Positions 35,159 through 44,089 are shown, numbered from the stretch's first letter. The stretch is 45,840 bases of DNA from Candidatus Zemynaea palustris (GCA_003134695.1 PLCB01000013.1:22010-67849); one strand, 5' to 3'. Made by a program: numbers and translations. The notes: a model not told the origin generated them from the letters alone.

Positions 35159-35219
35159 GTGCCGGGGAACGTGCGACCAACCAAAGGGGGTTTCCCGCCG
35201 ACCGCCGCGGAGATGCGAC

Positions 35220-38200
35220 TCACCGGAAATTATGGGCGTGGACGCCGGCGATGGCAGCGCCGGTATCGAGCGGCCAAAAGCGCTTGGCGAGGACGTCAAC
35301 GCAACCTTGCTCGCGCTGCAGGGTTCCCTCGATGATCAGCGCCGGCGACGAACGGACCACGCGCCGGTTACGCTCGTATACCGCCGGATTGACGATCACG
35401 TTGACGAGTCCGGTTTCGTCCTCGAGCGTCAGGAAGACGAAACCTTTCGCCGTCCCTGGCCGCTGACGCGTGATCACCATCCCGCCGATTTTGCAAACCA
35501 GATGGTTGGGCATCGCGCCGAGCCGAGCGGCTGCGATGACGCCGTGCGCGTCGAGTATCTTGCGGAAATGCGCGATCGCTTGCGTCCCGGTGGTCAAGCC
35601 CGTTCCCCAGAGATCGAAAGCCGTCTCTTCAACCGGTAGGAGCGGCGCGAAGTTCGCCGCCGGCTCGTCGACCTCCATGACGCGCCCCAGCTCGCCGCGC
35701 GCTTCGCGTTCGTCGAGCCCCCGCAACGCCCACATCGCTTCACGTCGCGAAGCGAACCACGGCGCAAACGCGCCGGCGATCGCAAGATTCTCAAGCGCGT
35801 CTTTGGTGAGCTCGGTGCGCGTCGCGAACTCGCCGAGTCCCGCAAAAAAGCCGCGTGCGAGCGCAGCTTCGAGCCGTTCGCGCTGCCCCTCGCCGAGACC
35901 GCGCACGACGTGAAAGCCGAGTCTCACCCCGCCGTCGCCGTCGACGAAACTCCAGAATTCGCTCGCGTTGACTTCGACGGATTTGACGACGACGTCGTGC
36001 CGGCGCGCGTCGTTGACCAGAACTTCGGTCGAATAGAACCCCATCGGCTGCACGTTGAGAATCGCCGCCAGGAAAACGGCGGGTTCGTGACACTTGACGT
36101 AGGCCGAAGCGTAGGCGAGCAGTGCGAAACTCGCCGCGTGCGACTCGGGAAAGCCGTAATCGGCGAAACCTTCGAGCATATGGAAGAGTTGCTCGGCGGC
36201 TTCGCGATCGATGCCGTTCGCGATCATGCCTTCGACCAAACGCGGATAGATTTCAGCCATCCGCTGGCGCGAACGCTTGTGACCCATCGCGCGGCGGAGT
36301 TGATCGGCTTGACCGGGCGAGAACCCGGCGGCTTCGATCGCCATCCGCATACCCTGCTCTTGAAAGAGCGGGACGCCGAGCGTTCGTTCGAGGATCGGCT
36401 TGAGCTTGGGGTGCGGATAGGTCACCGGTTCGAATCCGTTGCGACGGCGCAAGAACGGATGGATCATGTCGCCCTGAATCGGACCGGGACGGATGATCGC
36501 GACCTGCATGACCAGATCGTAAAAGCACGCCGGCCGCAACCGCGGCAGCATCGACTGCTGTGCGCGCGACTCGACTTGAAAGACGCCGATCGAGTCCGCG
36601 CGCTGGAGCATCGCGTACGTCGCTTGGTCGTCGGGCGGGATCGAGGCCAGCGAAAGGGGTGGCTTCGCGGCGCCGTAGCGGCGCCGGTAAAGGTTGAACG
36701 CGTCGCGTAAGAGCGAGAGCATCCCGAGGCCGAGAAGATCGATCTTGATCAGTCCCAGATCGGCGAGATCGTCTTTATCCCACTGCACGATCGTGCGATC
36801 GGCCATCGTCGCCCACTCGATCGGCGCGACCTGAACCAACGGATCGCGCGTGACGACCATTCCGCCCGAATGGATGCCCATATGCCTTGGAAATCCGTCG
36901 ATGCGGCGGCACATCGCAATCAACGTCTCGGCGAGATGGGATGGGGGGAGAGTCGTTTCTTCGATCGTTTCGGTGGCGTCGTATTCTTTGGCGAGCGCGT
37001 CGACTTGGGCGAGCGAGAGGCCCAGGGCTTTGCCGACGTCGCGGATCGCGGAGCGGGTGCGATAGGTGATCACTTCGGCGGCCATGGCGGCGTGCTCGCG
37101 ACCGTAGCGACGATAGACGTATTGAATCACCTGCTCGCGGTCTTGGTGCGCGAAATCGATGTCGATGTCGGGGACCTCGTTGCGCTCTTCGGAGAGGAAG
37201 CGCTCGAAGAGCAGGTTCATCCCAACCGGATCGACCGCGGTGATGCCGAGCGCGTAGCAGACTGCGGAGTTCGCGGCCGAACCGCGGCCTTGCGCGAGGA
37301 CACCGAGTTCTTCGGCGGCGCGCGCGATATCCCAGACGATCAAGAAATAACCGGCGAGATCCATGCGCGCGATGATACCGAGTTCGTATTCGAGTTGACG
37401 CTCTACTTTAGAAGGAAGAGGCTCGCCGTAACGGCGCTTCGCGCCGCGGTAGACGAGCGTGCGCAGATACGAGTGCGTGCTCGGCTCCTCGGGCGGGACG
37501 GGGAAAAGCGGAAACTGGCCGGCGAGTTTCTCGAGCCGGAAGCGGCACCGTTCGGCGATCGCGAGCGTGGCGCGGAGCGCTTTGGGATAGGGCGCGAACA
37601 GCCGCGCCATCTGTGCCGGGCTTTTCAGATAGAACTCGGCGTTCGGCAAGAGGAGCGTCCCCGCGCTTTGCAAGTTCGTCTTGCACTTGATGCAGGTCAG
37701 GACGTCGCAGAGCCGCGCATCCTCACGCGAAGCATAGGCCACGCCGTTGGTTGCGACGTATGGGATTCCAAGACGCTCGGCGAGCGCGATCTGCCCCAAG
37801 ACGAGCCGCGCGTCGTCGGGACGCAGATGGTGCTGCAATTCGAAATAGAAGCGGCCGCCGAAGAGATCGCGCAACGTCAGGGCGCGCCGCTCCGCCGTCG
37901 CGACGTCGCCGCGCGCAAGCGCTTCCTCGACGTATCCCTGCCGCGAACCGGAAAGCACGATGACGCCGTCGCTCTTCCCGTTGAAATCCGCCAAGCACGA
38001 GCGCGCATCGCGTTTCTTCCCGCGGAGCTGCGCGTTCGAAATCGCACGCGCAACGTTCGCGAAGCCGCGCTCGTCTTCGGCCAGCAGGACGAGCCGAGGA
38101 AAACGCGCGCTTTCCTCGGGGCTCGGCGCGCTGCGGCGCTTGGGGCGCAGGTCGGGGACGTCGAGGGTCAGTTCGGCGCCGGCAATCGCGCCGAGCGGCG

Positions 38201-38378
38201 TCGGTTTAGCGGCCTTGGCAAAGCGAACCGCTCCGTACAGTCCGTCGCGGTCGGTGAGCGCGACAGCCTCCAGCCCCAGCTCGACCGCTCGCGCGACCAA
38301 CTCTTCGGGGTGCGAAGCCCCCTCTAAGAAGCTGAAGTTCGATCGGCAGTGCAGCTCGGCGTAGCGTGCGGCGGACAT
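35220..38378 (-). CDS. dnaE2: Error-prone DNA polymerase DnaE2
   Basis: This 1052-residue C-family polymerase is shorter than replicative DnaE and typical of DnaE2. The N-terminal PHP domain starts AELHCRSNFSFLEGASHPEEL with ALTDRDGLYGAVRF. The palm has catalytic aspartates in VPDIDIDFAHQDRE, and the fingers carry LGLGMLSLL and HMGIHSGGMVVT. A C-terminal OB-fold follows (GGMVITRQRPGTAKGFVFLT). DnaE2 performs damage-induced mutagenic translesion synthesis with ImuA and ImuB, both encoded about 4 kb away in this window. A perfect LexA-type palindrome lies 15 bp before the start, indicating SOS control. Confidence 0.95.
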   Translation of the reverse strand: MSAARYAELHCRSNFSFLEGASHPEELVARAVELGLEAVALTDRDGLYGAVRFAKAAKPTPLGAIAGAELTLDVPDLRPKRRSAPSPEESARFPRLVLLAEDERGFANVARAISNAQLRGKKRDARSCLADFNGKSDGVIVLSGSRQGYVEEALARGDVATAERRALTLRDLFGGRFYFELQHHLRPDDARLVLGQIALAERLGIPYVATNGVAYASREDARLCDVLTCIKCKTNLQSAGTLLLPNAEFYLKSPAQMARLFAPYPKALRATLAIAERCRFRLEKLAGQFPLFPVPPEEPSTHSYLRTLVYRGAKRRYGEPLPSKVERQLEYELGIIARMDLAGYFLIVWDIARAAEELGVLAQGRGSAANSAVCYALGITAVDPVGMNLLFERFLSEERNEVPDIDIDFAHQDREQVIQYVYRRYGREHAAMAAEVITYRTRSAIRDVGKALGLSLAQVDALAKEYDATETIEETTLPPSHLAETLIAMCRRIDGFPRHMGIHSGGMVVTRDPLVQVAPIEWATMADRTIVQWDKDDLADLGLIKIDLLGLGMLSLLRDAFNLYRRRYGAAKPPLSLASIPPDDQATYAMLQRADSIGVFQVESRAQQSMLPRLRPACFYDLVMQVAIIRPGPIQGDMIHPFLRRRNGFEPVTYPHPKLKPILERTLGVPLFQEQGMRMAIEAAGFSPGQADQLRRAMGHKRSRQRMAEIYPRLVEGMIANGIDREAAEQLFHMLEGFADYGFPESHAASFALLAYASAYVKCHEPAVFLAAILNVQPMGFYSTEVLVNDARRHDVVVKSVEVNASEFWSFVDGDGGVRLGFHVVRGLGEGQRERLEAALARGFFAGLGEFATRTELTKDALENLAIAGAFAPWFASRREAMWALRGLDEREARGELGRVMEVDEPAANFAPLLPVEETAFDLWGTGLTTGTQAIAHFRKILDAHGVIAAARLGAMPNHLVCKIGGMVITRQRPGTAKGFVFLTLEDETGLVNVIVNPAVYERNRRVVRSSPALIIEGTLQREQGCVDVLAKRFWPLDTGAAIAGVHAHNFR

Positions 38379-38392
38379 GGGCCCACATGCTA

Positions 38393-38410
38393 ATCGAACA
38401 TATGTTCGAT
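38393..38410. promoter_or_regulatory. LexA (SOS) box upstream of dnaE2
   Basis: ATCGAACATATGTTCGAT is a perfect 18-bp palindrome. It contains CGAAC-N4-GTTCG, the LexA box of Gram-positive bacteria and several other phyla rather than the proteobacterial CTGT-N8-ACAG. It lies 15-32 bp upstream of the dnaE2 ATG. DnaE2 is a classical SOS gene, so context and sequence agree. Confidence 0.85.
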
Positions 38411-38442
38411 GTCAAGGCAGGGAGGCTTCCCTCGCCGTGACG

Positions 38443-39045
38443 CTATTTCGGCAGGAGGGCGAACTCGGCTTGGGCGTCTTTTTGGATGTCGAGCGCACCT
38501 TGGCGATAGTTCGAATAATCGCTTCCGAACGAACTGCGCCCCGAGCTTCCACCGCGGTTGACGTTGTTCGATGTCGAAACGCCCTGTGACGAGGCACGCC
38601 ACTCGATCGTGTCTTTGACGAGTTTCAAGGCCGCCTCGAGATCGTCGCGTGCCGTGTTAGTGTTGCCGAGCAGGCGTTGCAGTCGGCCGGTGACGACATA
38701 ATATTGCGCCTGTCGCACTTGACCGTAGTGGGCCCCTTCGATGCCGATATCGGTCGAGAGCGCGGAAATTGCGCCTTGACCGGTCGGATTGCTCAATTTT
38801 TCCTGCACGCACTCGCGATAGACTTCGATGATGCGGTTTCCCGTCGCGATCACCACGTCGACGGGTGTATCCGGATTGGCGGTTTGCGCGTCGAAATCGC
38901 GGACCGGCTGGGTCGCGTTCGGGCAGACCTTGTCGGAGAAGACGATCGGTACCTGGGATGGCTTGGGTTTGGGCTCGACGCCGAGGGCCAGCGTCGGCAC
39001 GAGCGACATGCCAAGAGCAACCAGAACAAAAACGAAGATTCTCAC
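38443..39045 (-). CDS. Secreted protein of unknown family (tandem paralogue A)
   Basis: This 200-residue protein starts at GTG 39045, preceded by AAGGA, and has a signal peptide (MRIFVFVLVALGMSLVPTLA). The mature part has VFSDKVCPNATQPVRDFD, ATGNRIIEVYRECVQEK, GAHYGQVRQAQYYVVTGRL and VKDTIEWR. Each is shared with the neighbouring gene. Two cysteines (VCPNAT and YRECV) are conserved between paralogues and may form a disulfide. The pattern is helical, possibly TPR-like. A Ser/Asn/Arg-rich insert follows residue 155. No known family is recognised. It lies upstream of the LexA box and in the same direction as dnaE2. Confidence 0.8.
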   Translation of the reverse strand: MRIFVFVLVALGMSLVPTLALGVEPKPKPSQVPIVFSDKVCPNATQPVRDFDAQTANPDTPVDVVIATGNRIIEVYRECVQEKLSNPTGQGAISALSTDIGIEGAHYGQVRQAQYYVVTGRLQRLLGNTNTARDDLEAALKLVKDTIEWRASSQGVSTSNNVNRGGSSGRSSFGSDYSNYRQGALDIQKDAQAEFALLPK

Positions 39046-39103
39046 CGCGTATCCTTCATGAAGTTAGATCACCTTCTCCGAGGTTTCGAGGTCGGTTTTC
39101 CTG

Positions 39104-39727
39104 CTAGGGCGTGGGCGTGGGGTTCGCGCCGGAGGGCGGCGGGAGTTTCGCTAACTCCTCGTTCGCGCTGTCGCGAATCGCAATCGCCTGGTCGTGATAC
39201 TTTGAGGATAACTCACCCGCCGCCAGGTGGGCCGAAGCGGATCCGACGTTTACATCGTTCGAGCGATAGTAGGCTTGCGGCGAAGTGCGCCAATCGATGG
39301 TGTCTTTCACTTGGGCGATGGCGGTCGTGAACGCGAGTCGGGCCGCGTCGAAGTCATCGAGAATGCGGTGCATGCGTCCCATGACGACGTAATATTGCGC
39401 GCCACGCAGCTTCGCGTAGTGCACCGCCTCAATGCCGTAATCCGACGACATCTGCAAGGAATTGTTGTGACCGTTGGTGACCTCGATCTGCGATTGCTTC
39501 TCGTTTGCGCAGGTCTCGTAGGCCGCGATGACACGGTTGCCGGCCGCCAACACCTCATCGACGTGTTTTTGCGCCGTGTATTTGACCGTGTCGAATTGGC
39601 GAACCGGCTCGGTTGCGTTCGGGCAGATGATGTCCGAGAAGCGGGGATCGGCGGCGCGAGCGGAGTTCGCTGCGGACAGCGCGACGACGAGCGCCAAAGC
39701 AGAGGCGACGGACCACGTCATCTTCAT
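39104..39727 (-). CDS. Secreted protein of unknown family (tandem paralogue B)
   Basis: This 207-residue protein has a signal peptide (MKMTWSVASALALVVALSA, cleavage near ARA). It shares FSDIICPNATEPVRQFD, AAGNRVIAAYETCANEK, GIEAVHYAKLRGAQYYVVMG and VKDTIDWR with paralogue A, including both cysteines. The C-terminus ends in a Pro/Thr-rich tail. It is 58 bp upstream of paralogue A on the same strand, so they are probably one transcript. The mostly helical content with repeated A-x2-Y and D-F-D-A-A-R segments suggests a TPR-like scaffold. Function is unknown. Confidence 0.8.
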   Translation of the reverse strand: MKMTWSVASALALVVALSAANSARAADPRFSDIICPNATEPVRQFDTVKYTAQKHVDEVLAAGNRVIAAYETCANEKQSQIEVTNGHNNSLQMSSDYGIEAVHYAKLRGAQYYVVMGRMHRILDDFDAARLAFTTAIAQVKDTIDWRTSPQAYYRSNDVNVGSASAHLAAGELSSKYHDQAIAIRDSANEELAKLPPPSGANPTPTP

Positions 39728-39842
39728 CGTTGATAAAGAGCCAAACGGGCTCGTAAAGACCTATCCCGGCCTCGGGACCGTGTTCCTGCACGGCAGGCTG
39801 CGAGAGGAATTCCTCGCTTTGGCGCGCGAGCTTTGGTGCACG
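39728..39842. promoter_or_regulatory. Divergent intergenic region with a 12-bp palindrome
   Basis: This region separates the secreted paralogue and aldo/keto reductase starts. GAGGAATTCCTC at 39804-39815 is a perfect palindrome 28 bp before the reductase ATG, a possible operator. GAGCC-AAACG-GGCTC near 39738-39752 can form a small hairpin. No clear promoter hexamers were identified. Confidence 0.3.
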
Positions 39843-40817
39843 ATGCGTTACCGCAATCTCGGACGCTGGGGCGTCAAAGTCTCGAGCGTCGGGCTCGGCT
39901 CCTGGCTTACCTACGGAGGCAATGTCGAGGAGGCGACGGCCCGAGCCTGCATCGAGCGCGCCTATGCGAAGGGCGTGACCTTCTTCGATACCGCCAACGT
40001 GTATGCTCGCGGGCGCGCCGAAGAGGTTGTGGGGCGGGCGATCGCCGGTTTTCGTCGCGATTCAATCGTGTTGGCGACGAAGGTGTACTTCCCGGTGGGC
40101 GACGGTCCCAACGACCGCGGACTTTCGCGCAAGCACGTCTTCGAACAATGCCATCTTTCGTTGCGCCGGCTCGGCGTCGATTACGTCGACCTGTATCAGT
40201 GCCATCGCTTCGATCTCCAAACCCCGCTCGAAGAAACGTGCGCCGTGATGAACGATTTGGTGCGCCAAGGGAAGATATTGTACTGGGGTGTTTCGGAGTG
40301 GAATGCCGATCAGATCGCCGGCGCCGTCTCCTTGTGCCGCGCCCGCGGTTGGGCCGAGCCGAGCAGCAATCAGCCGCAGTACAGCGCGCTCTGGCGCCGC
40401 ATCGAGGAGCGCGTGTTACCGACGTGCGCCGAGTTTGGTCTCGGGAGCGTCGTCTGGTCGCCGCTTGCCATGGGAATCCTGACCGGCAAATATACCGATG
40501 CCGGTAAGCCGCCGGCGGGATCGCGCGCCGCGAGCCCGTCGGCCGGGATGATGGAGGACTACTTCACTCAACCCGTGCTCGACGCCGTGCAGCGGCTCAA
40601 ACCGCTGGCGAAGGAAGCGAACGCGACGCTCGGACAATTGGCGCTGGCGTGGTGCCTGCGGCGTCCGGAGATCTCGAGCGTCATCGTCGGCGCGACCAAA
40701 CCCGAGCACGTCGATCAGAACGTCGCGGCCGTCGATCTCGACGTCGATCCTGCGCTCTTCGCGCGGATGGACGAGATCCTGCTACCGGTTGCGCCGCGCG
40801 AACCGTACGTCTCGTAA
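39843..40817 (+). CDS. Aldo/keto reductase (potassium-channel beta-subunit-like)
   Basis: The ATG at 39843 (MRYRNLGRWGVKVSSVGLGSW) gives 324 residues and matches the family N-terminus; the open frame upstream is not homologous. The (beta/alpha)8 NADPH oxidoreductase has its catalytic Asp and Tyr in FFDTANVYARG, Lys in VLATKVYF and His in LYQCHRFD. Cofactor-binding features are YWGVSEWNADQI and VIVGATKPEHV. The insert around DGPNDRGLSRKHV is typical of the Kv-beta/YghZ-like group. The physiological aldehyde or ketone is unknown. The VOC gene starts immediately after the stop, so the two are coupled. Confidence 0.92.
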   Translation: MRYRNLGRWGVKVSSVGLGSWLTYGGNVEEATARACIERAYAKGVTFFDTANVYARGRAEEVVGRAIAGFRRDSIVLATKVYFPVGDGPNDRGLSRKHVFEQCHLSLRRLGVDYVDLYQCHRFDLQTPLEETCAVMNDLVRQGKILYWGVSEWNADQIAGAVSLCRARGWAEPSSNQPQYSALWRRIEERVLPTCAEFGLGSVVWSPLAMGILTGKYTDAGKPPAGSRAASPSAGMMEDYFTQPVLDAVQRLKPLAKEANATLGQLALAWCLRRPEISSVIVGATKPEHVDQNVAAVDLDVDPALFARMDEILLPVAPREPYVS

Positions 40818-41198
40818 GTGGCGCGAGTCTTCGATCACCTGGATTTTCGGGTGCGCGACGTCAGCACCGCGAAGCCGTTTTACGACGGAATGCTGCGCCT
40901 GCTCGGAATGCGCGGGAAAGCGCAAGAGGACGGCAGCGTCGTCTACCTCCGGATTAGCGGCGGTAAAATCGAAGAAGCATTCGCGCTGCTCGAAGATCGC
41001 GACCATCGGCCAAACGGGACGCGCGTGGCCTTCGGTGCGGCATCGACGGACGACGTCGACCGTTTCGCGCTGCGGCTACGCGAGGTCGGCGCGCGCAACA
41101 TGGAAGGACCGGAGTGGTGTCCCGAGATCGGCCCGAACTACTACGCGTTCTTCTTCGAAGACGCCGAGGGGAATAGGTTCGAAGTCGTCTATCGCTAG
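40818..41198 (+). CDS. VOC superfamily protein (glyoxalase/bleomycin-resistance fold)
   Basis: This 126-residue protein starts at GTG 40818 with no gap after the reductase stop. It has the two beta-alpha-beta-beta-beta modules of the VOC fold: FDHLDFRVRDVSTAKPFYDG, LRLLGM, then AFGAASTDDVDRFALRLREVG and YYAFFFEDAEGNRFEVVYR. Candidate metal ligands are His7 in the first strand and the C-terminal Glu. Possible roles include lactoylglutathione-type isomerisation, ring-cleaving dioxygenation or drug binding; the sequence does not decide. It overlaps the convergent GNAT gene end by four bases. Confidence 0.88.
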   Translation: MARVFDHLDFRVRDVSTAKPFYDGMLRLLGMRGKAQEDGSVVYLRISGGKIEEAFALLEDRDHRPNGTRVAFGAASTDDVDRFALRLREVGARNMEGPEWCPEIGPNYYAFFFEDAEGNRFEVVYR

Positions 41199-41742
41199 TT
41201 TTCCGCGGCGCTCCGTTCAACGGGGCGTAGAGCACGATAAAACACGTGCGGTAGGCCTTTCCATTCGATGTCGCGTTCGTAGGCGAGGCCGCTCTTCTGC
41301 ATCACACGCTGTGAGCCGATGTTCGTAGGGAGCGTGAAGGCGACGACATTCGGCAAACCTAGCCCTTCGAGCGCGAGGGTTTTCAGTTCGCGGGCGAACT
41401 CAGTCGTCAGACCCTTGTTCCAGTATTTGGCATGGATACCATACATGATCTCGATCTCGTCGACACCGGCCACGAAGATGTGGAGGATGCCGGCGTAGCC
41501 GACGAACGCCCCGTCTTGCGGATCGCGCAACACGTAGATTCCGAAACCGTAGCGCTCCCAATGTTCGATCTGTCTCGTCACGAACGCCGCGACGCGCTCG
41601 GCGGGATCGGCCCGCCGAGCCACGCCATGACGTCGGGGTCTTGGTAGATGCGTTGAAATTCCGCGAGATCGCTCTCGCGCAAACGCTCGCCGATCAAGTG
41701 CGCGGTCGCGATGCGGTCGGGTGCTCGGTGCTGCGCGATCAC
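41195..41742 (-). pseudogene. GNAT family acetyltransferase (RimJ/RimL-like), frameshifted
   Basis: The gene begins at GTG 41742, which overlaps the SDR stop (GTGA). The first frame reads TAHLIGERLRESDLAEFQRI and DPDVMAWLGG, the normal GNAT N-terminus, then runs into a stop at 41580. The rest, from AERVAAFVTRQIEHWERYGFG through WNKGLTTEFARELKTLA, TNIGSQRVMQKSGLAYERD to the end at 41195, is in another frame. Joining them needs a -1 shift or one added base near 41600-41620. The junction is a perfect 9-bp hairpin (CTCGGCGGG at 41597-41605 with CCCGCCGAG at 41611-41619). A sequencing or assembly indel there is as likely as real decay. Confidence 0.75.
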
Positions 41743-42554
41743 TCGCCGCCGAGCGCGAGCGTCGCCCAGACGCCGCTTCCCGGCAAATTCTGGCCGCCGT
41801 CGGCGACCAGCACCGTCCCGGTCACATACGACGCGAGCGGCGACGCGAGAAAAACCGCGACCTGACCGATGTCGTCCGGCGTGCCGAAGCGGCGCAGCGG
41901 GATCGCTTTGGTCAGTTTCTCTTTGACGGCGTCGCTCGAGACCAGGCGCCGCACGCCTTCGGTTCCTTCGATCGGTCCGGGGACGATGCTGTTGACGCGA
42001 ATTCCATGACGACCCCACTCGAGCGCGAGATCTTTCATCAGCATGTCGACGCCGGCTTTAGCCGCGCCGACGTGCGCTTGAAATGCATACGGCATGTAGG
42101 CCATTCCGGCCGAGATGAAGGTGATCGAGCCGCGCGTCTCCTTGAGTTGCGCGAACGCGGCGCGCGCCGCGTTGAACGAGCCGAGCAGATCGATGTCGAC
42201 GACGGCCTTGAAACCGTTGGCGCTCAGCGCCTCGGCCGCGGCCGGAAAATTGCCGGCGGCGCCGGCGACGAGTACGTGCATCGGCCCGAGCGCTTCCTTT
42301 GCGGCGAGCATCGCGCTTTCGAGCGCGGCGTAGTCGCGAACGTCGGCGACCTGCGCAAACACCTCGGCGCCGAGCGCGCGCAGTTCGGCGGCCGCGCCGT
42401 CGAGCCGTTCCTGCGTTCGTCCGCAAATCGCGACCTTCGCACCGAGGGCTGCGAAGGTCTTGGCGATGCCGAGATTGATCCCGCTGCCGCCCCCGGTCAC
42501 GAAAAGTGCTTTTCCACGAAAGAGATCGCGCGGAAAGACGTCGGTGATGTTCAC
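41739..42554 (-). CDS. SDR oxidoreductase, 2,4-dienoyl-CoA reductase-like
   Basis: The GTG at 42554 (NITDVFPRDLFRGKALFVTG) gives 271 residues. The Rossmann motif is TGGGSGINLG with an NADP-type CGRTQERL after beta-2. The usual YxxxK is replaced: QAHVGAAKAGVDML has His where Tyr is expected, the same arrangement as in peroxisomal-type dienoyl-CoA reductases. VNSIVPGPIEGTEGVRRL also matches that group. Such enzymes reduce 2,4-dienoyl-CoA during oxidation of unsaturated fatty acids. It follows imuB by 41 bp, and its stop overlaps the GNAT start, so it probably sits at the end of the imuA-imuB transcript. Confidence 0.85.
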   Translation of the reverse strand: MNITDVFPRDLFRGKALFVTGGGSGINLGIAKTFAALGAKVAICGRTQERLDGAAAELRALGAEVFAQVADVRDYAALESAMLAAKEALGPMHVLVAGAAGNFPAAAEALSANGFKAVVDIDLLGSFNAARAAFAQLKETRGSITFISAGMAYMPYAFQAHVGAAKAGVDMLMKDLALEWGRHGIRVNSIVPGPIEGTEGVRRLVSSDAVKEKLTKAIPLRRFGTPDDIGQVAVFLASPLASYVTGTVLVADGGQNLPGSGVWATLALGGE

Positions 42555-42595
42555 GCCGGGCTCTTTCGACGGGATCGGGGAGATACCGGCGGCCT

Positions 42596-44089
42596 TCAGT
42601 CGTAGATGCCGCGCAGATACCAGCGGCCGCGTTCGGCGACGATGCGCCAGAGCGCGCCGTCGCCGAGCAGGACGTCGTACGCGTCGCACGCATACGGCAT
42701 CCCGCCTTCGTCGAGCGCTTCGGCCCACCACCATTCGTCGACGCGCCAGGGGCCGGCGGCGTCGAGGACGGCCCGTTCGGCGACGCGGACCGGCCGGCCG
42801 CGTGCGAGATGCACTTCGATCTCGCGCGGCGCGAGGATGCGATAGGCGAGCGTTCCGGTTTCCTGGAGCGGCGCCGGCTCGGCGCACGCGACGGCCGAAC
42901 GGCGCGGCAGGGTCGCGGCGTTGAACGGCTCGTAGACGAAGCGCGTCTCGTATCGATTGCCGGGCACGATGCGCGCGCGCAGGGCCGAATGTGGACCGAG
43001 CGCGGCTTCGAGGCGCGCGAGCGCGATCGCGACGATCTCCGGATCGGGATCGCCGCCGGCGAAGAGCGAGAGTTCGGTTCCGCCTTCTTCCAAGCGTTCG
43101 GCGCCGAGCCGTAAGCCCGCGACCGGTGCGTGCAGCACCACGCCTTCGAGCCGCGCTCGCAGCAGATCGAACATGGTCGTGCTCTGCGCGCTCGGCTGCG
43201 CCAGCGGCGTCGGAAGATCGAGCCTCTCGCCGTCCTCACATTCCAGCGTCAAACGCAGAAAGCCGCAGCGTTTGCCGGCATACGCGACGTCGTCGGCGAC
43301 GCGCGCGACGAGCGAGCGCAGCGCGAACAGCAATTGGTCTTCGCGCTCGGCGGTCCCCTCGCCGTACATCGAGCGATCGATCGCGATCGCGCGTGGATGC
43401 GGGACGAGCGGCGTCTCGTCGATGCCGCGCGCGTGAGCATGCCACCCCGCAGCCTCGGAGCCGAATCGGCGCACGAAGGGCCCGTACGGCAGCGCCGCGA
43501 GCTCGCCGAGCGTCTTCACGCCGAAGAGATGGAGCCGTTCGACGAGATCGCGATTGAGATCGAGCGCGTGGAGCGGAAGCGGTGCGACGAACGCCGCCTC
43601 CTCGCCGCGCCGGACGATCGTTGCGTCGGCGACGCACGCGGCGGCGCGCGCAACGAACTTGCTGGTAGCGAGCGCCAAGCGAAACGGCAGCGCGCGCGGC
43701 TGGTCGCAACCGGCGAGCGTCTCGCGCACGCTCGCAAGCCAGTGTTCGGCGTCGCCTTCGATGCCGCGCATCTCGAGGAAAGCGAGTCCGTGACCCGCGT
43801 CTTCAACCAGCGGTGAGGCGAGATCGAGCGCGTCGAGCACCGTCGCCCAAACGGCGGCGTCACGCGCCGGATCGTCGACGGCGACGACGGCTTCGCGCGC
43901 GCAGGCGCTCGCCTGCACGAGCGTCATCCCGACTCGCGCGCCGAGCGCAAACGCCTCGGCATCGACGTCGACGGCGTGACCGCGCTCGAGCCGGTCGGCG
44001 ACGATCAGTGGCCGTTCGCGAAATTGGGGATGCCCGAGCCGTGCGATCTCGACCTTATACGACGGGACGAACGCGCAAACGACGGGCAT
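42596..44089 (-). CDS. imuB: Mutasome Y-family polymerase homologue ImuB
   Basis: This 497-residue DinB-like protein lacks the catalytic carboxylates. The first motif, where active Y-polymerases have DxDxFF, reads VCAFVPSYKVEI, and the SIDE motif region reads GLAFLEMRGI. This is the hallmark of ImuB, which acts as an adaptor joining ImuA, DnaE2 and the beta clamp. A helix-hairpin-helix-like stretch lies at HLFGVKTLGELAALP. The long C-terminal part ends with an unusual W-rich segment (GPWRVDEWWWAEALDEGG). It starts 9 bp after the esterase gene that separates it from imuA. Confidence 0.92.
   Translation of the reverse strand: MPVVCAFVPSYKVEIARLGHPQFRERPLIVADRLERGHAVDVDAEAFALGARVGMTLVQASACAREAVVAVDDPARDAAVWATVLDALDLASPLVEDAGHGLAFLEMRGIEGDAEHWLASVRETLAGCDQPRALPFRLALATSKFVARAAACVADATIVRRGEEAAFVAPLPLHALDLNRDLVERLHLFGVKTLGELAALPYGPFVRRFGSEAAGWHAHARGIDETPLVPHPRAIAIDRSMYGEGTAEREDQLLFALRSLVARVADDVAYAGKRCGFLRLTLECEDGERLDLPTPLAQPSAQSTTMFDLLRARLEGVVLHAPVAGLRLGAERLEEGGTELSLFAGGDPDPEIVAIALARLEAALGPHSALRARIVPGNRYETRFVYEPFNAATLPRRSAVACAEPAPLQETGTLAYRILAPREIEVHLARGRPVRVAERAVLDAAGPWRVDEWWWAEALDEGGMPYACDAYDVLLGDGALWRIVAERGRWYLRGIYD

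Noticed and set aside
35120-35299. Upstream extension of the small secreted protein into dnaE2
   Set aside because: The ATG at 35119 has a good ribosome site and begins a signal peptide; the extension overlaps the conserved DnaE2 C-terminus.
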